This document shows, in pieces, positions 57,416 through 64,000 of a DNA stretch of 64,000 bases (the first letter of the stretch is position 1; each line of letters starts with the position of its first letter). The notes beneath the pieces are model-generated. The model was not told the DNA's origin, ran no database searches, and saw nothing but the letters and a program-made list of their open reading frames with translations. Source of the DNA: CAZMGG01 sp964565715 (GTDB lineage Bacteria; Planctomycetota; UBA1135; UBA2386); NCBI GenBank assembly GCA_964565715.1, contig CAZMGG010000001.1, positions 72,266 to 136,265 on the forward strand, in the 5' to 3' direction. The translations under genes were made by a program, and so were the position numbers.

Positions 57416-58572
57416 GCAAGGCGATCCTGGACCGGGCCGAAGGCCTCTACCGTGACCTGCGCTTCCAGGCGGTGCGCGACTGGAAGGCGCGCACCGGCGG
57501 CCTGGCGGTCGGCTTCCTGCCGGTCTACGTGCCGCGCGAGCTGCTGGACGCCATGGGCATCCTGCCGGTGGGCGTGATCGGCGCCGGCGACGACCTGGAG
57601 ATCATCCGCGGCGACGCGTTCTACCAGTCCTACATCTGCCACCTGCCGCGCTCGGTGATCGAACTGGGCCTGAACGGCGCGCTGGACTGCCTGGACGGCA
57701 TGCTGTTCCCCGCCACCTGCGACGTGATCCGCAACCTGTCGGGCATGTGGCAGATGCAGTTCCCGGACAAGTATGCGCACTACCTGGACGTGCCGCAGGA
57801 CTTCAGCCCGGAGATGGGCGGCGCGTTCTACCGGCACGAGCTGGAGGAGATCGCGGCGGCGTTGCAGGCGCGCGGTGCGAAGCCATTGACGCCGGCGGCG
57901 CTGCGGGCCTCGATCGCCCGCTACAACGAGAACCGGGCGTTGATCGAGGGGCTCTACGCGCTGCGGCGGCAGCAGCCGTGGAAGGTGCCGACCGCCGAGC
58001 TGTACCTGCTGCTGCGCGCGGGCCTGGTGCTGCCGGTCGACGAGCACAGCGCGATGCTGCGCGACTACCGGCAGGCGGTGCTGCAGGACGGGACGCGCAA
58101 GAGCATGGACCAGGCCAGGGTGCTGCTGGCGGGCTCGTTCTGCGAGCAGCCGCCGCTCGGGCTGATCGTGACCCTCGAACGGTCCGGCTGCTACATCGTC
58201 GACGACGACTTCGTGCAGGTGCAGCGCTGGATCCGCGGTGACGTGCGCCAGGATGGCGACGATCCGCTCGGCGACCTGGTGGACGCGTATCTGACCCAGG
58301 GCGTCGCCAGCGCGATCCGCTACATCGACGAGGGCGTGAAGGGCCAGGAGCTGGTGGCGCGCGTGCGGCATTCCGGCGCCGAGGGCGTGATCTTCTGCGC
58401 GCCGAGCTTCTGCGATCCGGCCCTGCTCGACCAACCCATGATGGTGACCGCCATGGATCGCGCCGCCGTGCCGTGGACGGCCTTCAAGTACTCGGAGAAC
58501 ACCGGGCAGTTCCAGGTGATCCGCGAGCAGGCGGGCACCTTCGCCGATTCCATCAAGCTGTGGAGCGAATGA
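57412..58572 (+). CDS. bcrC: Benzoyl-CoA reductase subunit gamma (BcrC)
   Basis: 386 residues from the GTG at 57412 (TGGAGG upstream, GTGA overlap with dch). It belongs to the HgdB/BcrB/BcrC group: FLPVYVPRELLDAMG, YQSYICHLPRSVIELGL, MLFPATCDVIRNLSGMWQ and FCEQPP carry conserved cysteines. With BcrB it forms the benzoyl-CoA binding module of class I, ATP-dependent benzoyl-CoA reductase, which donates two electrons to the aromatic ring. Length equals the Thauera-type subunit. Confidence 0.93.
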   Translation: MSKAILDRAEGLYRDLRFQAVRDWKARTGGLAVGFLPVYVPRELLDAMGILPVGVIGAGDDLEIIRGDAFYQSYICHLPRSVIELGLNGALDCLDGMLFPATCDVIRNLSGMWQMQFPDKYAHYLDVPQDFSPEMGGAFYRHELEEIAAALQARGAKPLTPAALRASIARYNENRALIEGLYALRRQQPWKVPTAELYLLLRAGLVLPVDEHSAMLRDYRQAVLQDGTRKSMDQARVLLAGSFCEQPPLGLIVTLERSGCYIVDDDFVQVQRWIRGDVRQDGDDPLGDLVDAYLTQGVASAIRYIDEGVKGQELVARVRHSGAEGVIFCAPSFCDPALLDQPMMVTAMDRAAVPWTAFKYSENTGQFQVIREQAGTFADSIKLWSE

Positions 58573-58574
58573 CC

Positions 58575-59858
58575 ATGAGCACCGGGACCCCCGCCGCCGT
58601 CCACAAGGACCAGAGCCAGGAGCGGCAGAAGCGGATGATCGCCGAGCACTTCACCCGGTTGAGCCAGGCGGCGGACCGCGGCGAGAAGTGCGCCTACACC
58701 TTCGTGCCGGGCAACCTCACCGAGCTGCTGCACAGCTTCGACGTGCTGCCGGTGCTGCCGGAGATCAACGCCCTGCAGTCGGGCATGCGCGGCAAGTCGC
58801 GCGACTACATCGCGCTGGCCGAGAAGCTCGGCCACAGCGAGGACGTCTGCACCTACGTCAAGTGCGACATCGGCATGCTCAAGTCGGGCAACGTCGGGCC
58901 CACCGGCGAGCGGCTGCCGGATCCGGACCTGCTGCTGCTGTCCTACACCGGCTGCTTCACCTTCCTGAAGTGGTTCGAGCTGCTGGCGCAGGAGTACGAC
59001 GCGCCGGTGGCGATGCTGCACGTGCCCTACCAGGGCGATGGCGTGATCACGGACTCGATGCGGCGCTACGTCGTCGACCAGCTCAGGAAGAAGGTCATCC
59101 CGGCGCTCGAGCGCATCTCCGGCAAGGCCTACGACGAGGACCGGCTGAGGGAACTGCTGGCGCGCTCGGCGCAGGCGGAGAACGACCTGGTCTGGGTGCT
59201 GGAGACCGGCAAACGGCGGCCGTCGCCGATCGACGCCTACTTCGGCGGCGTCTACTACATCGGCCCGATCTTCACGGCGTTCCGCGGCACCCAGGACGCG
59301 GTGGACTACTACCGCGAGCTGCGCGCCGAGATCGAGGAACGCATCGCCCAGGGCAAGGGCCCGGTCACCCCCGACGGCGAGATCGACAACGAGCGCTATC
59401 GCATCGTGGTCGAAGGGCCGCCCAACTGGACCAGCTTCCGCCAGTTCTGGCAGATGTTCGCCGAGGAGGGCGCGGTGGTGGTGGCCTCGACCTACACCAA
59501 GGTCGGCGGCGTCTACGACAACGGCTTCCGCCACGATCCGGACCGGCCGCTGGAGAGCCTCGCCGAGTACTGCATGGGCTGCTACACCAACCTCAACCTG
59601 CCGACCCGCGTGCAGATGCTGTCGCGCTACGTGCAGGACTACGCGGCCGACGGCTTCCTCATCAACTCGGTGAAGAGCTGCAACAGCTTCAGCGCCGGCC
59701 AGCTGATGATCCTGCGCGAGGTGGAGCAGCGCACCGGCCGGCCCGGCGGCTTCATCGAGAGCGATCTGGTGGATCCGCGCTACTTCTCGGCCAGCAACAT
59801 CAAGAACCGGCTGGAGTCGTACTTCCAGATGATCGAGCAGCGACGCTCGGGGAGCTGA
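58575..59858 (+). CDS. bcrB: Benzoyl-CoA reductase subunit beta (BcrB)
   Basis: 427 residues from the ATG at 58575; the ATG at 58569 overlaps the bcrC stop (ATGA) and is equally possible. Cysteines of the active-site cluster lie in YTGCFTF, EYCMGCYTN and VKSCNSFSAGQL, the last being highly conserved. EGPPNWTSFRQFWQMFAEEGAVVV is typical of the family. It pairs with BcrC. The sequence gives class I reductase, distinct from the tungsten BamB type. Confidence 0.93.
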   Translation: MSTGTPAAVHKDQSQERQKRMIAEHFTRLSQAADRGEKCAYTFVPGNLTELLHSFDVLPVLPEINALQSGMRGKSRDYIALAEKLGHSEDVCTYVKCDIGMLKSGNVGPTGERLPDPDLLLLSYTGCFTFLKWFELLAQEYDAPVAMLHVPYQGDGVITDSMRRYVVDQLRKKVIPALERISGKAYDEDRLRELLARSAQAENDLVWVLETGKRRPSPIDAYFGGVYYIGPIFTAFRGTQDAVDYYRELRAEIEERIAQGKGPVTPDGEIDNERYRIVVEGPPNWTSFRQFWQMFAEEGAVVVASTYTKVGGVYDNGFRHDPDRPLESLAEYCMGCYTNLNLPTRVQMLSRYVQDYAADGFLINSVKSCNSFSAGQLMILREVEQRTGRPGGFIESDLVDPRYFSASNIKNRLESYFQMIEQRRSGS

Positions 59859-59859
59859 C

Positions 59860-61173
59860 ATGCGCATCGACTACTCGGTCGGCATCGACCTCGGCAGCAC
59901 CACCACCAAGGCGGTGGTGCTGGACGACGACCGTCGCGTGCTGGGCCGCGGCATCACCAACAGCCGCAGCAACTACGACGTCGCCTGCAAGGTGGCGTTG
60001 GGTGAGGCGCTGATCAACGCCCGCTTCGCCCTGATCGACGGCCGGCTGCAGGACCGCAACGTGCCCGAGGCGCGGCGGCGGCAGCTGCTGGCGGCCTTCG
60101 AGCTGCGCTTCCGCGAGCAGCAGTACAGGAGCCAGCTGGACGCCCTGGTGGAGCGGCTGCTGGCCCACGCCGACGCCACCGGCCTCGCCCGGCCGGTGCG
60201 CACGGCGGTGGCCGGCATCGGCGAGCTGATGACCGCCGAGGCCGGCCGGCTGTTCCAGCCCGGCAGCAGCCGCAAGAGCGACTTCTTCCGCGACCTGGCC
60301 GGCGCCCGCTACGTGGAGCTGGCGGAGGCGGCAGCCCGTGACGGCGGCTTCCCGTTCGATCGGATGGTCGGCCTCTACGACAAGGCCATCCTCGAGGTCG
60401 AGAACTCCACCGAGGCGGTCGGCACCTTCGCCGAACACGCGCGCAAGGCGCTGCCGGCCCAGGGCTCGTCCGAACTGCGCGATGCGGCCGCCGCGGTGCT
60501 GGACGTCGAGCTGTTCCAGCGCGCCAGCGTCGGCACCGGCTACGGCCGCCAGCGCCTGCCCTTCCCGGAGAAGCGCATACGCTCCGAGATCCTCTGCCAC
60601 GGACTGGGCGCGCACGCCATGTTCCCGCGCACCCGCACGGTGCTCGACATCGGCGGCCAGGACACCAAGGCGATCCAGGTGGACGGGCAGGGCATCGTCA
60701 CCAGCTTCCAGATGAACGACCGCTGCGCCGCGGGCTGCGGCCGCTACCTCGGCTACATCGCCGACGAGATGAACCTCGGCCTGCACGAACTGGGCCCGCT
60801 GGCCGGCAAGGCCTGCCGCACCGTCAAGATCAACTCGACCTGCACGGTGTTCGCCGGCGCCGAGCTGCGCGAGCGCCTGTCGCTGGGCGAGAAGCGCGAG
60901 GACATCCTCGCGGGCCTGCACCGCGCCATCATCCTGCGCGCCATGTCGCTGCTGGCCCGATCCGGCGGCGTGCACGACGAGTTCACCTTCACCGGCGGCG
61001 TCGCCAGGAACAGCGAGGCGGTGAAGGCGCTGCGCAGGCTGGTGGCGGAGAACTACGGCGAACGCACGATCAACATCTCGCCGGACTCGATCTACACCGG
61101 TGCGCTCGGGGCGGCGCTGTTCGCCTGGCGCGACCGCGAGCCGGCCGAGGCGCACGAGGAGGTGATCGCATGA
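59860..61173 (+). CDS. bcrA: Benzoyl-CoA reductase ATPase subunit alpha (BcrA)
   Basis: 437 residues. VGIDLGSTTTKAVVLD is the phosphate-binding loop of the ASKHA ATPase fold, TVLDIGGQDTKAIQVDG the second nucleotide motif, and DRCAAGCGRYLGYIADEM with INSTCTVFAGAE contain cysteines for the bridging [4Fe-4S] cluster. BcrA and BcrD couple hydrolysis of two ATP to low-potential electron transfer. GGGGAG precedes the ATG at 59860. The gene overlaps bcrD by four bases. Confidence 0.93.
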   Translation: MRIDYSVGIDLGSTTTKAVVLDDDRRVLGRGITNSRSNYDVACKVALGEALINARFALIDGRLQDRNVPEARRRQLLAAFELRFREQQYRSQLDALVERLLAHADATGLARPVRTAVAGIGELMTAEAGRLFQPGSSRKSDFFRDLAGARYVELAEAAARDGGFPFDRMVGLYDKAILEVENSTEAVGTFAEHARKALPAQGSSELRDAAAAVLDVELFQRASVGTGYGRQRLPFPEKRIRSEILCHGLGAHAMFPRTRTVLDIGGQDTKAIQVDGQGIVTSFQMNDRCAAGCGRYLGYIADEMNLGLHELGPLAGKACRTVKINSTCTVFAGAELRERLSLGEKREDILAGLHRAIILRAMSLLARSGGVHDEFTFTGGVARNSEAVKALRRLVAENYGERTINISPDSIYTGALGAALFAWRDREPAEAHEEVIA

Positions 61174-62030
61174 GTCCGTCCGGAGCCATGTGGACCGCCG
61201 GCATCGACGTCGGCAGCTCGGCCATCAAGGTGGCGGTGCTGCACGACCACGGCGACCGGGCCGAGCTGCGGGGCCAGGTGGTCGAACGCCTGCGCCGCCG
61301 CGAGCCCCTGGAGATCGTCGACGGCGCCCTCGACCAGGCCCTGCAGCAGGCCGCCATCCGCCGCGACCAGCTCGGCTACATCGCCACCACCGGCGAGGGC
61401 GAGAAGGTCGCCTGCCGCACCGGCCACTTCTACGGCATGACCACCCACGCCCGCGGCGGGCTGTTCCTCGACCCGGCGGCGCGGGCGGTGGTCGACATCG
61501 GCGCCCTGCACACCCGAGCGGTGCTGATGGACGAGCATGCCAAGGTGCTCGGCCATCGCATGACCAGCCAGTGCGCGTCGGGCAGCGGCCAGTTCCTCGA
61601 GAACATCTGCCGCTACCTCGGCGTCACCATCGACGAGATCGGGCCGCTGTCGCTGCAGGCCGACCAGCCCGAGGTGTGCAGTTCGATCTGCGCCGTGCTG
61701 GCCGAGACCGACGTCATCAACATGGTCTCGCGCGGAATCTCGATCCCGAACATCCTGAAGGGCATCCACCTGTCGATGGCGGGCCGCTACGTGCGCCTGC
61801 TCACCTCGGCGGGCGCCCGCGGCCCGGTGCTGATCACCGGCGGCCTGGCCCGCGACGCGGGCCTGCTGGCGGCGATGCGCGAGATCGCCGCCGAGCAGAA
61901 GACCAGCGTCGAACTGCGCACGCACGCCGACTCGCCGCTGGCCGGCGCCATCGGCGCCGCCCTGTGGGGCGCGTTCCGCGCCCGCAAGCTGGCGAGGAAG
62001 GGCGTCGCCCTGCCGACGGGGTCGCAGTGA
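61170..62030 (+). CDS. bcrD: Benzoyl-CoA reductase ATPase subunit delta (BcrD)
   Basis: 286 residues, the usual length. AGIDVGSSAIKVAVL is the ATPase phosphate loop; TSQCASGSGQFLENICRYLG and CSSICAVLAETDVINMVSRG hold the cluster-binding cysteines of the HgdC/BcrD activator family; ITGGLARD is the adenosine motif. It forms a heterodimer with BcrA. An ATG at 61188 is an alternative start. The stop overlaps the SDR gene by four bases. Confidence 0.93.
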   Translation: MSPSGAMWTAGIDVGSSAIKVAVLHDHGDRAELRGQVVERLRRREPLEIVDGALDQALQQAAIRRDQLGYIATTGEGEKVACRTGHFYGMTTHARGGLFLDPAARAVVDIGALHTRAVLMDEHAKVLGHRMTSQCASGSGQFLENICRYLGVTIDEIGPLSLQADQPEVCSSICAVLAETDVINMVSRGISIPNILKGIHLSMAGRYVRLLTSAGARGPVLITGGLARDAGLLAAMREIAAEQKTSVELRTHADSPLAGAIGAALWGAFRARKLARKGVALPTGSQ

Positions 62031-62743
62031 ATCCCCTGTGCTCTCTCGCCGGCCGGCGCGCCCTGGTGACCGGGTCCGCCGGCGGCATCGGCCAGGCGGT
62101 GGTCGAACTGTTCGGCCACGCCGGCGCCGAGGTGCTGAGCGTCGACCGGCCGGGGGTGCCGCCGCCGCCCGGCGTCGTGCACATGCCCTGCGACCTCGCC
62201 GACCCGCTGGCCATCGCCGCGCTCGGCAACGACCTGCCGCAGGAGCTGCACGCCGTGGTGCACTGCGCCGGCATCGCCCGCGACGGCATGCTCTGGAAGC
62301 TGCCCGTCGAGCACTGGGACGAGGTGCTGCGCGTCAACCTCGACTCGGCCTTCCACCTGCTGCGCGCCGTGCTCCCTGCCCTGCGGCGGGCCGGCTCGGG
62401 CAGCGTCGTCCTGGTCGCGTCGATCAACGGCGAGCGCGGCAAGTTCGGCCAATGCAACTACGCCGCCAGCAAGGCCGGCCTCATCGCGCTCGGCAGGAGC
62501 GCCGCCCGCGAGTTCGGCGCCTTCAAGATCCGCGTCAACAGCATCGCGCCGGGCTGGATCGACACGCCGATGACCGCCGACCTGCCCGCCGCGCTGCGGC
62601 AGCGGGCGTTGGACGAGACGGCGCTCGGCCGGCTCGGCACGCCCGCCGACGTGGCCGCCGCCGCCCTGTTCCTCTGCTCCGACCTCAGCACCCACGTCAC
62701 CGGCCAGGTGCTGCGGGTCGATGGCGGCCAGCTCACTGCGTGA
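62027..62743 (+). CDS. Short-chain dehydrogenase/reductase (FabG/BadH-like)
   Basis: 238 residues from a GTG that overlaps the bcrD stop. TGSAGGIGQAV is the nucleotide-binding motif; the serine of VASING, tyrosine and lysine of YAASKAG (S-x12-Y-x3-K) form the catalytic set. Relatives include FabG and BadH, the 2-hydroxycyclohexanecarboxyl-CoA dehydrogenase of the R. palustris route. Its presence beside a Had/Oah pathway suggests oxidation of another hydroxyacyl-CoA, perhaps 3-hydroxypimelyl-CoA or a saturated ring intermediate. The substrate is inferred only. Confidence 0.78.
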   Translation: MNPLCSLAGRRALVTGSAGGIGQAVVELFGHAGAEVLSVDRPGVPPPPGVVHMPCDLADPLAIAALGNDLPQELHAVVHCAGIARDGMLWKLPVEHWDEVLRVNLDSAFHLLRAVLPALRRAGSGSVVLVASINGERGKFGQCNYAASKAGLIALGRSAAREFGAFKIRVNSIAPGWIDTPMTADLPAALRQRALDETALGRLGTPADVAAAALFLCSDLSTHVTGQVLRVDGGQLTA

Positions 62744-62769
62744 TCCCGATCCTCCCTCCGAGAACGACC

Positions 62770-63279
62770 ATGAACGAAGACCTGCAACACGACGCCGTCA
62801 TCGTCCGCAACCTGCGGCCCCGGGACCTGGAGGCCGTGATCGACCTGGACGCCCGCGTCACCGGCCGCCGCCGCGCCGAGTACTTCAAGGTCAAGCTGGC
62901 GCAGGCGCTCGCCGACACCGGCGTGCAGGTCTCGCTGGCCGCCGAACTGGACGGCGCCTTCGCCGGCTTCCTGCTGTCGCGGGTCTACTACGGCGAGTTC
63001 GGCGAGGCCGAGCAGACCGCCGTGCTCGATACCATCGGCGTGCACCCCCGCTGCCGCGGCCGCGGCGTCGGCGCGGCGCTACTGCGCCAGCTCCGCCAGA
63101 ACCTCACCGGGCTCGGCATCCGCTCGCTGCGCACCGAGGTCGGCTGGGACGCGCAGGAGCTGCTGCCTTTCTTCCACCGCCAGGGCTTCCGCCCGGCCGA
63201 CCGCCTGTGCCTCGACCTGGACCTCGCCCACGCCCGCGCCGCCGAGGAACGGCGCGCGGCGCTCGGCTGCGAGGGCTGA
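62770..63279 (+). CDS. GNAT-family N-acetyltransferase (second copy in cluster)
   Basis: A 169-residue GNAT protein. LDTIGVHPRCRGRGVGAALLRQL is the acetyl-CoA-binding motif A, and PFFHRQGFRPADRL the C-terminal part. It is longer and clearly different from the GNAT between oah and dch. It ends four bases before the Rrf2-type frame, so GNAT and regulator are adjacent, as BadL and BadM are associated in R. palustris (family-level recollection). Its acceptor is unknown. Confidence 0.8.
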   Translation: MNEDLQHDAVIVRNLRPRDLEAVIDLDARVTGRRRAEYFKVKLAQALADTGVQVSLAAELDGAFAGFLLSRVYYGEFGEAEQTAVLDTIGVHPRCRGRGVGAALLRQLRQNLTGLGIRSLRTEVGWDAQELLPFFHRQGFRPADRLCLDLDLAHARAAEERRAALGCEG

Positions 63280-63282
63280 CCC

Positions 63283-64000
63283 ATGCGGCTCAGCGCCCGC
63301 GGCCTCGCCGGCCTGCGCGCCGCCGAGGTCATGGCCATGGCCGGCGGACCGGTGACCGTCGGCCACATCGCCGCCCGCCACGGCCTGCGCCCGGCCACGG
63401 TCACCAAGGCCCTCCGGGCGCTCTCCCGCGCCGGCCTCGTGCACGGCCACCGCGGCGCCCAGGGCGGCTTCCGCCTGGCCCGGCCTGCCGCCGCCATCAC
63501 CCTGCTGCAGGTGATCGAGGCCTGCGACCGCCCATTCGCCGCCGCGCCGCCGGCGGTCGCCGCCGATCCCCTGCAGCGTCTGTTCGCCGAGCTCGACCAG
63601 ACCGCCCGCGCCACCCTGGCGGCGGTCAGCCTGGCCACCCTCCTGCGCGGAAGTGCGCAGAAAGGCCGGGCCAGCGCCCGGCGTTGCGCCCGTCCCACCG
63701 CCATGAAGACCATCATCGAGCCGTTCCGGATCAAGGCCGTCGAGCCGTTCCGCCTCACCACGCGCCCGCAGCGCGAGGCCGCGCTGCGGAACGCGCACCA
63801 CAACCTGTTCCTGCTGCGCGCCGAGGACGTGATGATCGACCTGCTCACCGACTCGGGCACCGGTGCCATGAGCGCGCGGCAATGGGCGGCGCTGATGACC
63901 GGCGACGAGAGCTACGCCGGCTGCAGTTCGTTCTACGAGCTGGAGCAGGTCGTGCGCGACCTCACCGGCTACCGCCACGTGTTCCCGGTGCACCAGGGCC
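63283..64000 (+). CDS. Rrf2-type regulator domain in frame with a tyrosine phenol-lyase/tryptophanase (partial)
   Basis: One frame stays open from the ATG at 63283 to the window end. Residues 1-~125 are an Rrf2 winged helix: VTVGHIAARHGLRPATVTKAL, then GAQGGFRLAR and ITLLQVIEA. Only one cysteine is present in this part, so the three-cysteine Fe-S site of IscR is absent. After an arginine-rich stretch, Met141 (63703) starts a second domain matching the N-terminus of beta-eliminating lyases (EPFRIKAVEP, DLLTDSGTGAMS, GDESYAG). No ribosome-binding site precedes 63703. Either a genuine fusion or two genes with an accidentally open junction (a lost stop or sequencing error) would explain it. Confidence 0.7.
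   Translation, partial: MRLSARGLAGLRAAEVMAMAGGPVTVGHIAARHGLRPATVTKALRALSRAGLVHGHRGAQGGFRLARPAAAITLLQVIEACDRPFAAAPPAVAADPLQRLFAELDQTARATLAAVSLATLLRGSAQKGRASARRCARPTAMKTIIEPFRIKAVEPFRLTTRPQREAALRNAHHNLFLLRAEDVMIDLLTDSGTGAMSARQWAALMTGDESYAGCSSFYELEQVVRDLTGYRHVFPVHQG
63703..64000 (+). other. Lyase moiety of the preceding frame; alternative start of a separate tyrosine phenol-lyase/tryptophanase gene
   Basis: The 99 visible residues align with the start of PLP-dependent tyrosine phenol-lyase and tryptophanase. MSARQWAALMTGDESYAG looks closer to the phenol-lyase pattern than to tryptophanase, but the deciding active-site residues lie beyond the window. The enzyme would split tyrosine to phenol (or tryptophan to indole), pyruvate and ammonia. 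If it is a separate gene, it starts here without a ribosome-binding site. Confidence 0.6.

Noticed and set aside
57412..62030. bcr genes read as 2-hydroxyacyl-CoA dehydratase (HgdABC-type) genes
   Set aside because: The four-subunit order, lengths, two different ATPase subunits and the had, oah and dch neighbours fit benzoyl-CoA reductase.

Overview
The window is very G+C-rich bacterial DNA (roughly 70% by eye). Genes are densely packed on both strands, often with ATGA/GTGA overlaps. The secretome is the best taxonomic clue: a kelch-type propeller, SBBP propeller, FG-GAP/ASPIC-UnbV lipoproteins, a sulfatase and several proteins sharing an unnamed C-terminal beta-domain. In my knowledge this mix is typical of deep-branching Planctomycetota (Saltatorellus/Engelhardtia-like lineages). 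That placement is inference; no rRNA or other marker gene lies here.

Layout. 0-3.8 kb: two secreted propeller proteins. 3.8-6.8 kb: a DUF1579 protein, then a radical SAM / methyltransferase / glycosyltransferase cassette. 6.9-16.2 kb (minus strand): a giant GlmS-like protein, secreted HEAT-like and DUF3299 proteins, a sulfatase, a ferredoxin and a membrane protein. 16.3-22.7 kb (plus): a cysteine-free Fur regulator with Dps, a LamG/DUF1080-like protein coupled to an S9 peptidase, a small basic protein and a DUF2238 membrane protein. 22.7-36.1 kb: SBBP protein, CDP-alcohol phosphatidyltransferase, UbiB-type kinase, quinone-oxidoreductase-like MDR coupled to ChrA, an ASPIC/UnbV lipoprotein, a sensor kinase with a single-domain response regulator. 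36.1-53.8 kb: a double-length ASPIC/UnbV lipoprotein, secreted proteins, an M23 peptidase, a crotonase plus 3-hydroxyacyl-CoA dehydrogenase pair, an assembly scar (44.78 kb), an M36 metalloprotease, an esterase, an FG-GAP protein and an M14 peptidase.

53.8-64 kb is the metabolic core: a tightly coupled operon for anaerobic benzoyl-CoA degradation. The order is had-oah-GNAT-dch-bcrC-bcrB-bcrA-bcrD-SDR-GNAT, then one open frame joining an Rrf2-type DNA-binding domain to a tyrosine phenol-lyase/tryptophanase that runs off the window. BcrCBAD would dearomatise benzoyl-CoA with ATP and reduced ferredoxin; Dch, Had and Oah would hydrate, oxidise and ring-open the product to 3-hydroxypimelyl-CoA. 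A perfect AT-rich 9-5-9 palindrome (53833-53855) precedes the operon and is a strong operator candidate.

Two window-wide patterns stand out. Several genes have a TANNNT hexamer only 6-8 nt before the start codon, with little or no room for a leader, suggesting leaderless mRNAs. Several otherwise unrelated secreted proteins end in a similar ~110-130-residue domain, possibly a sorting or attachment module.
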